From Chara braunii (Eukaryota; Streptophyta; Charophyceae; Charales; Characeae): a DNA stretch of 29,705 bases. A model generated the notes under the pieces. It was given only the letters and a program-made list of their open reading frames with translations. It was not told where the DNA came from and did no database searches. A program made the translations under genes and the position numbers. Where the stretch lies: contig BFEA01000570.1 of assembly GCA_003427395.1 (NCBI GenBank), positions 691,866 to 721,570 on the forward strand, given 5' to 3'. Shown piece after piece: positions 27,463 to 29,705 of this stretch (positions are counted from its first letter, which is position 1; each line of letters begins with the position of its first letter).

Positions 27463-29705
27463 CGCTTTCAGTGTTTCGGTACCGAAAACACCCTTCGAGA
27501 TTTCAGTGTTTTACTTAGTCTATTTTCTACTCATACATTATTATATCCTGATTCGCTTTCAGTGTTTCGGTACCGAAAACACACTTCTGGATTTTCGGTG
27601 TTTTATTAGGATAATTTTTACTCATACATTATTATATCCCGATGAGTTTTCGGTGTTTCAGTACCGAAAACGGACTTGGAGATTTCGGTGTTTTACTTAT
27701 TGTATTTTGTACTCATACATTATTTTATCCCGATGCGCTTTCGGTGTTTCGGTACCGAAAACGCACTTCCGGATTTCAGTCTTTGACTTAGTTTATTTTC
27801 TACATCTTCATCATTGTATCCCGATGCGCTTTCGGTGTTTCTGTACCGAAAACGCACTTCGGGATTTTAGTGTTTTAGTAAGTGTATTTTCTATTCATAC
27901 ATTATTATATCCCGATGCGCTTTCGGTGCTTCGGTTACGAAAACGCACTTCAAGATTTCGGTGTTTTACTTAGTGTATTTTCTACTCATACATTATTATA
28001 TCTCGATGCGCTTTTGGTGTTTCTGTACCGAAAATGCACTTCGGGATTTGAGTGTTTTACTTAGTTTATTTTCTACTCGAACATTATCATATCCCGATGC
28101 GCTTTCTATGTTTCGGTAACGAAAACGCACTTCGGGATTTCGGTGTTTGACTTAATCTATTTTCTGCATCTTGATTATTATATTCCAATGCGTTTTCGGT
28201 GTTTCGGTACCGAAAACACACTTTGGGATTTCAGTGTTTTACTTAGTGTATTTTCTACATTACATTATTATATCCTGATGCGCTCTCAGTGTTTCGGTAC
28301 CGAAAACACACTTCGGGATATTTGTGTTTCACTTAGTGTATCTTTTACTCATACATTATTATATCCCGATTCGCTTATGATGTTTCTGTACCGAAAACGC
28401 ACTGCGGGATTTCGGTGTTTTACTTGGTTTATTTTCTACTTCTTCATCATTATATCCCGATGTGTTTTCGGAGTTTCGATACCGAAAACGAGCTTCGCGA
28501 TTTTGGTGTCTTAGTAAGTGTATTTTCTACTCATTCATTATTATATCCCTTTGCGCTTTCGGTGCTTCAGTACCGAAAACGCACTTCGCGATTTCGGTGT
28601 TTTACTTGTTTTATTTTCTTCATCTTGATCATTACATCCCGATGCGTTTTCGGTGTTTCGGTACCGAAAACGCACTTCTGGATCTCGGTGTTTTACTTAG
28701 TGTATTTTCTATTCATATATTATTACATCCCGATGCGCTTTCAGTGTTTCAGTACCGAAAACACACTTCGAGATTTCGGTGTTTTACTTAGTGTATTTTC
28801 TACTCATACATTATTGTATCCTGATTCGCTTTCACTGTTTCGGTACCGAAAACACACTTCGGGATTTTAGTGTTTGACTTAGTTTATTTTGTTCATCTTA
28901 ATCATTATATCCCGATGCGCTTTCGGTGCTTCGGTACCGAAAACACACTTCTGGATTTTCGGTGTTTTATTACGGTGGTTTTTACTCATATATTATTATA
29001 TCCCGATGAGTTTTTGGTGTTTCGGTACCGAAAACGGACTTGGAGATTTCGGTGTTTTACTTAGTGTATTTTCTACTCATACATTATTTTATCCCGATGT
29101 GCTTCCGATGTTTCGGTACCGAAAACGCACTTCCGGATTTCGGTCTTTGACTTAGGTTATTTTCTATATCTGAATCATTGTATCCAGATGCGCTTTCGGT
29201 GTTTCGGTACCGAAAACGCACTTCGTGATTTCGGTGTTTTACTTAGTGTATTTTCTACTCATACATTATTATATTACTATGCGCTTTCGGTGTTTCGGTA
29301 CCGAAAACACACTTCGGGATTTCGGTGTTTTACTTAGTGTGTTTTGTTCTCATACACTATTATATACCGATGCGGTTTCAGTGTTTCGGTACCGAAAACG
29401 CACTTCGGGATTTCGGTGTTTGACTTAGTCTATTTTCTACATCTTGATCATTATATCCCGATGAGCTTTCGGTGCTCCGGTTCTGAAAATGCACTTTAGG
29501 ATTTCGGTGTTTTACTTAGTGTATTTTCTACTCATACATTATTATATCCCGATGTGCTTTCGGTGTTTCGGTAACGAAAACGCACTTCAGGATATTGGTG
29601 TTTGACTTTGTCTATTTTCTACATCTTGATCATTATATCCCGATGCGTTTTGGGTGTTCGGTACCGAAAACACACTTTGGGATTTCAGTGTTTTACTTGG
29701 TGTAT

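Larger units (their letters stand above)
20991..29705. repeat. 91-bp tandem satellite array, ~95 monomers, continues past the window
   Basis: GGTACC sites recur at 21074, 21165, 21256 and 21347, giving an exact 91-bp period, and the array runs at least to the window end. A typical monomer holds TTTCGGTACCGAAA, then ACGCACTTCGGGATTTCGGT, then GTTTTACTTAGTGTATTTTC, then a variable block, then TATATCCCGATGCGCTTTCGG. Two main variable blocks exist: TACTCATACATTATTATATC and TACATCTTGATCATTATATC, with rarer TTCTTGATC or TTCATCATT versions. Unit length is almost invariant. No enclosed gene was found; since 91 is not a multiple of three, the long open frames that cross monomers are repeat artefacts. 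A tandem array of this size suggests pericentromeric, centromeric or subtelomeric heterochromatin. Confidence 0.97.

Noticed and set aside
20991-29705. Many plus-strand open frames of 60-266 codons with a repeated Tyr/Phe-rich peptide
   Set aside because: They are translations of the 91-bp satellite. The period is not a multiple of three, the same peptide blocks rotate through frames, and there is no start, splice or promoter context.
20991-29705. CENP-B box in the satellite
   Set aside because: No monomer that I inspected fits the known 17-bp CENP-B box pattern; TTCGGGATTTCGG is only superficially similar.
20991-29705. CRISPR array
   Set aside because: The repeats are contiguous 91-bp monomers with no unique spacers, in a eukaryotic context.

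Overview
The window reads as nuclear DNA from a repeat-rich eukaryote, probably of the green (plant/streptophyte) lineage. The evidence is a Ty3/gypsy LTR retrotransposon whose primer-binding site (9387-9398) matches the plant-type initiator-Met tRNA 3' end with one mismatch, LTR copies beginning TGTGACG, a LINE endonuclease fragment, dense microsatellites, long tracts without genes, and a large 91-bp satellite array. No bacterial operon, rRNA or recognisable tRNA gene is visible. A charophyte-like alga is a guess, not a result. The 217-base N run (13806-14022) and a single N (27438) show a draft assembly.

Layout. 1-470: a triplicated segment joined by GA and GT microsatellites. 470-5400: mostly non-coding or unrecognised sequence with low-complexity tracts, a 21-bp minisatellite, short duplications and a few weak coding candidates. 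5430-6050: start of a LINE (endonuclease N-terminus, possibly the end of the preceding ORF), cut off. 6116-6615: a frameshifted coding remnant of unknown family. 6651-20900: one decayed gypsy element about 14 kb long. In order it holds the 5' LTR copy, PBS, gag with a zinc knuckle, protease, reverse transcriptase, RNase H, a PHD-like Cys/His cluster, integrase, a chain of about four further ORFs (15762-18036), a purine tract and the 3' LTR copy. The 3' LTR carries a 302-bp near-palindromic fold-back element flanked by a 4-bp target duplication; the 5' LTR supplies the empty site. 20901-29705: a short junction, then about 95 tandem 91-bp monomers running off the window edge, each centred on TTTCGGTACCGAAA or a variant, with higher-order structure.

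How the parts relate. Gag would package the RNA. Protease, RT/RNase H and integrase would make and insert the cDNA, primed by initiator-Met tRNA from the PBS. The PHD-like domain and the post-integrase ORFs are the unusual cargo. The copy is dead: at least six nonsense codons interrupt the gag-pol region (mostly TGA), one RT/RNase H junction looks like a 10-nt deletion, reading frame changes several times, the LTR copies differ by roughly 8% in a hand-compared 235-bp stretch, and the 3' LTR is truncated at its contact with the satellite.

Best leads: (1) the 91-bp satellite with a dyad in most monomers and a recurring 7-17-monomer variant block, a candidate centromeric repeat; (2) PHD-like finger between RNase H and integrase; (3) post-integrase ORFs chained by ATGA stop/start overlaps; (4) disagreement between the LTR homology edge (18274) and the purine tract (18035-18047); (5) the fold-back element with its own empty-site proof.
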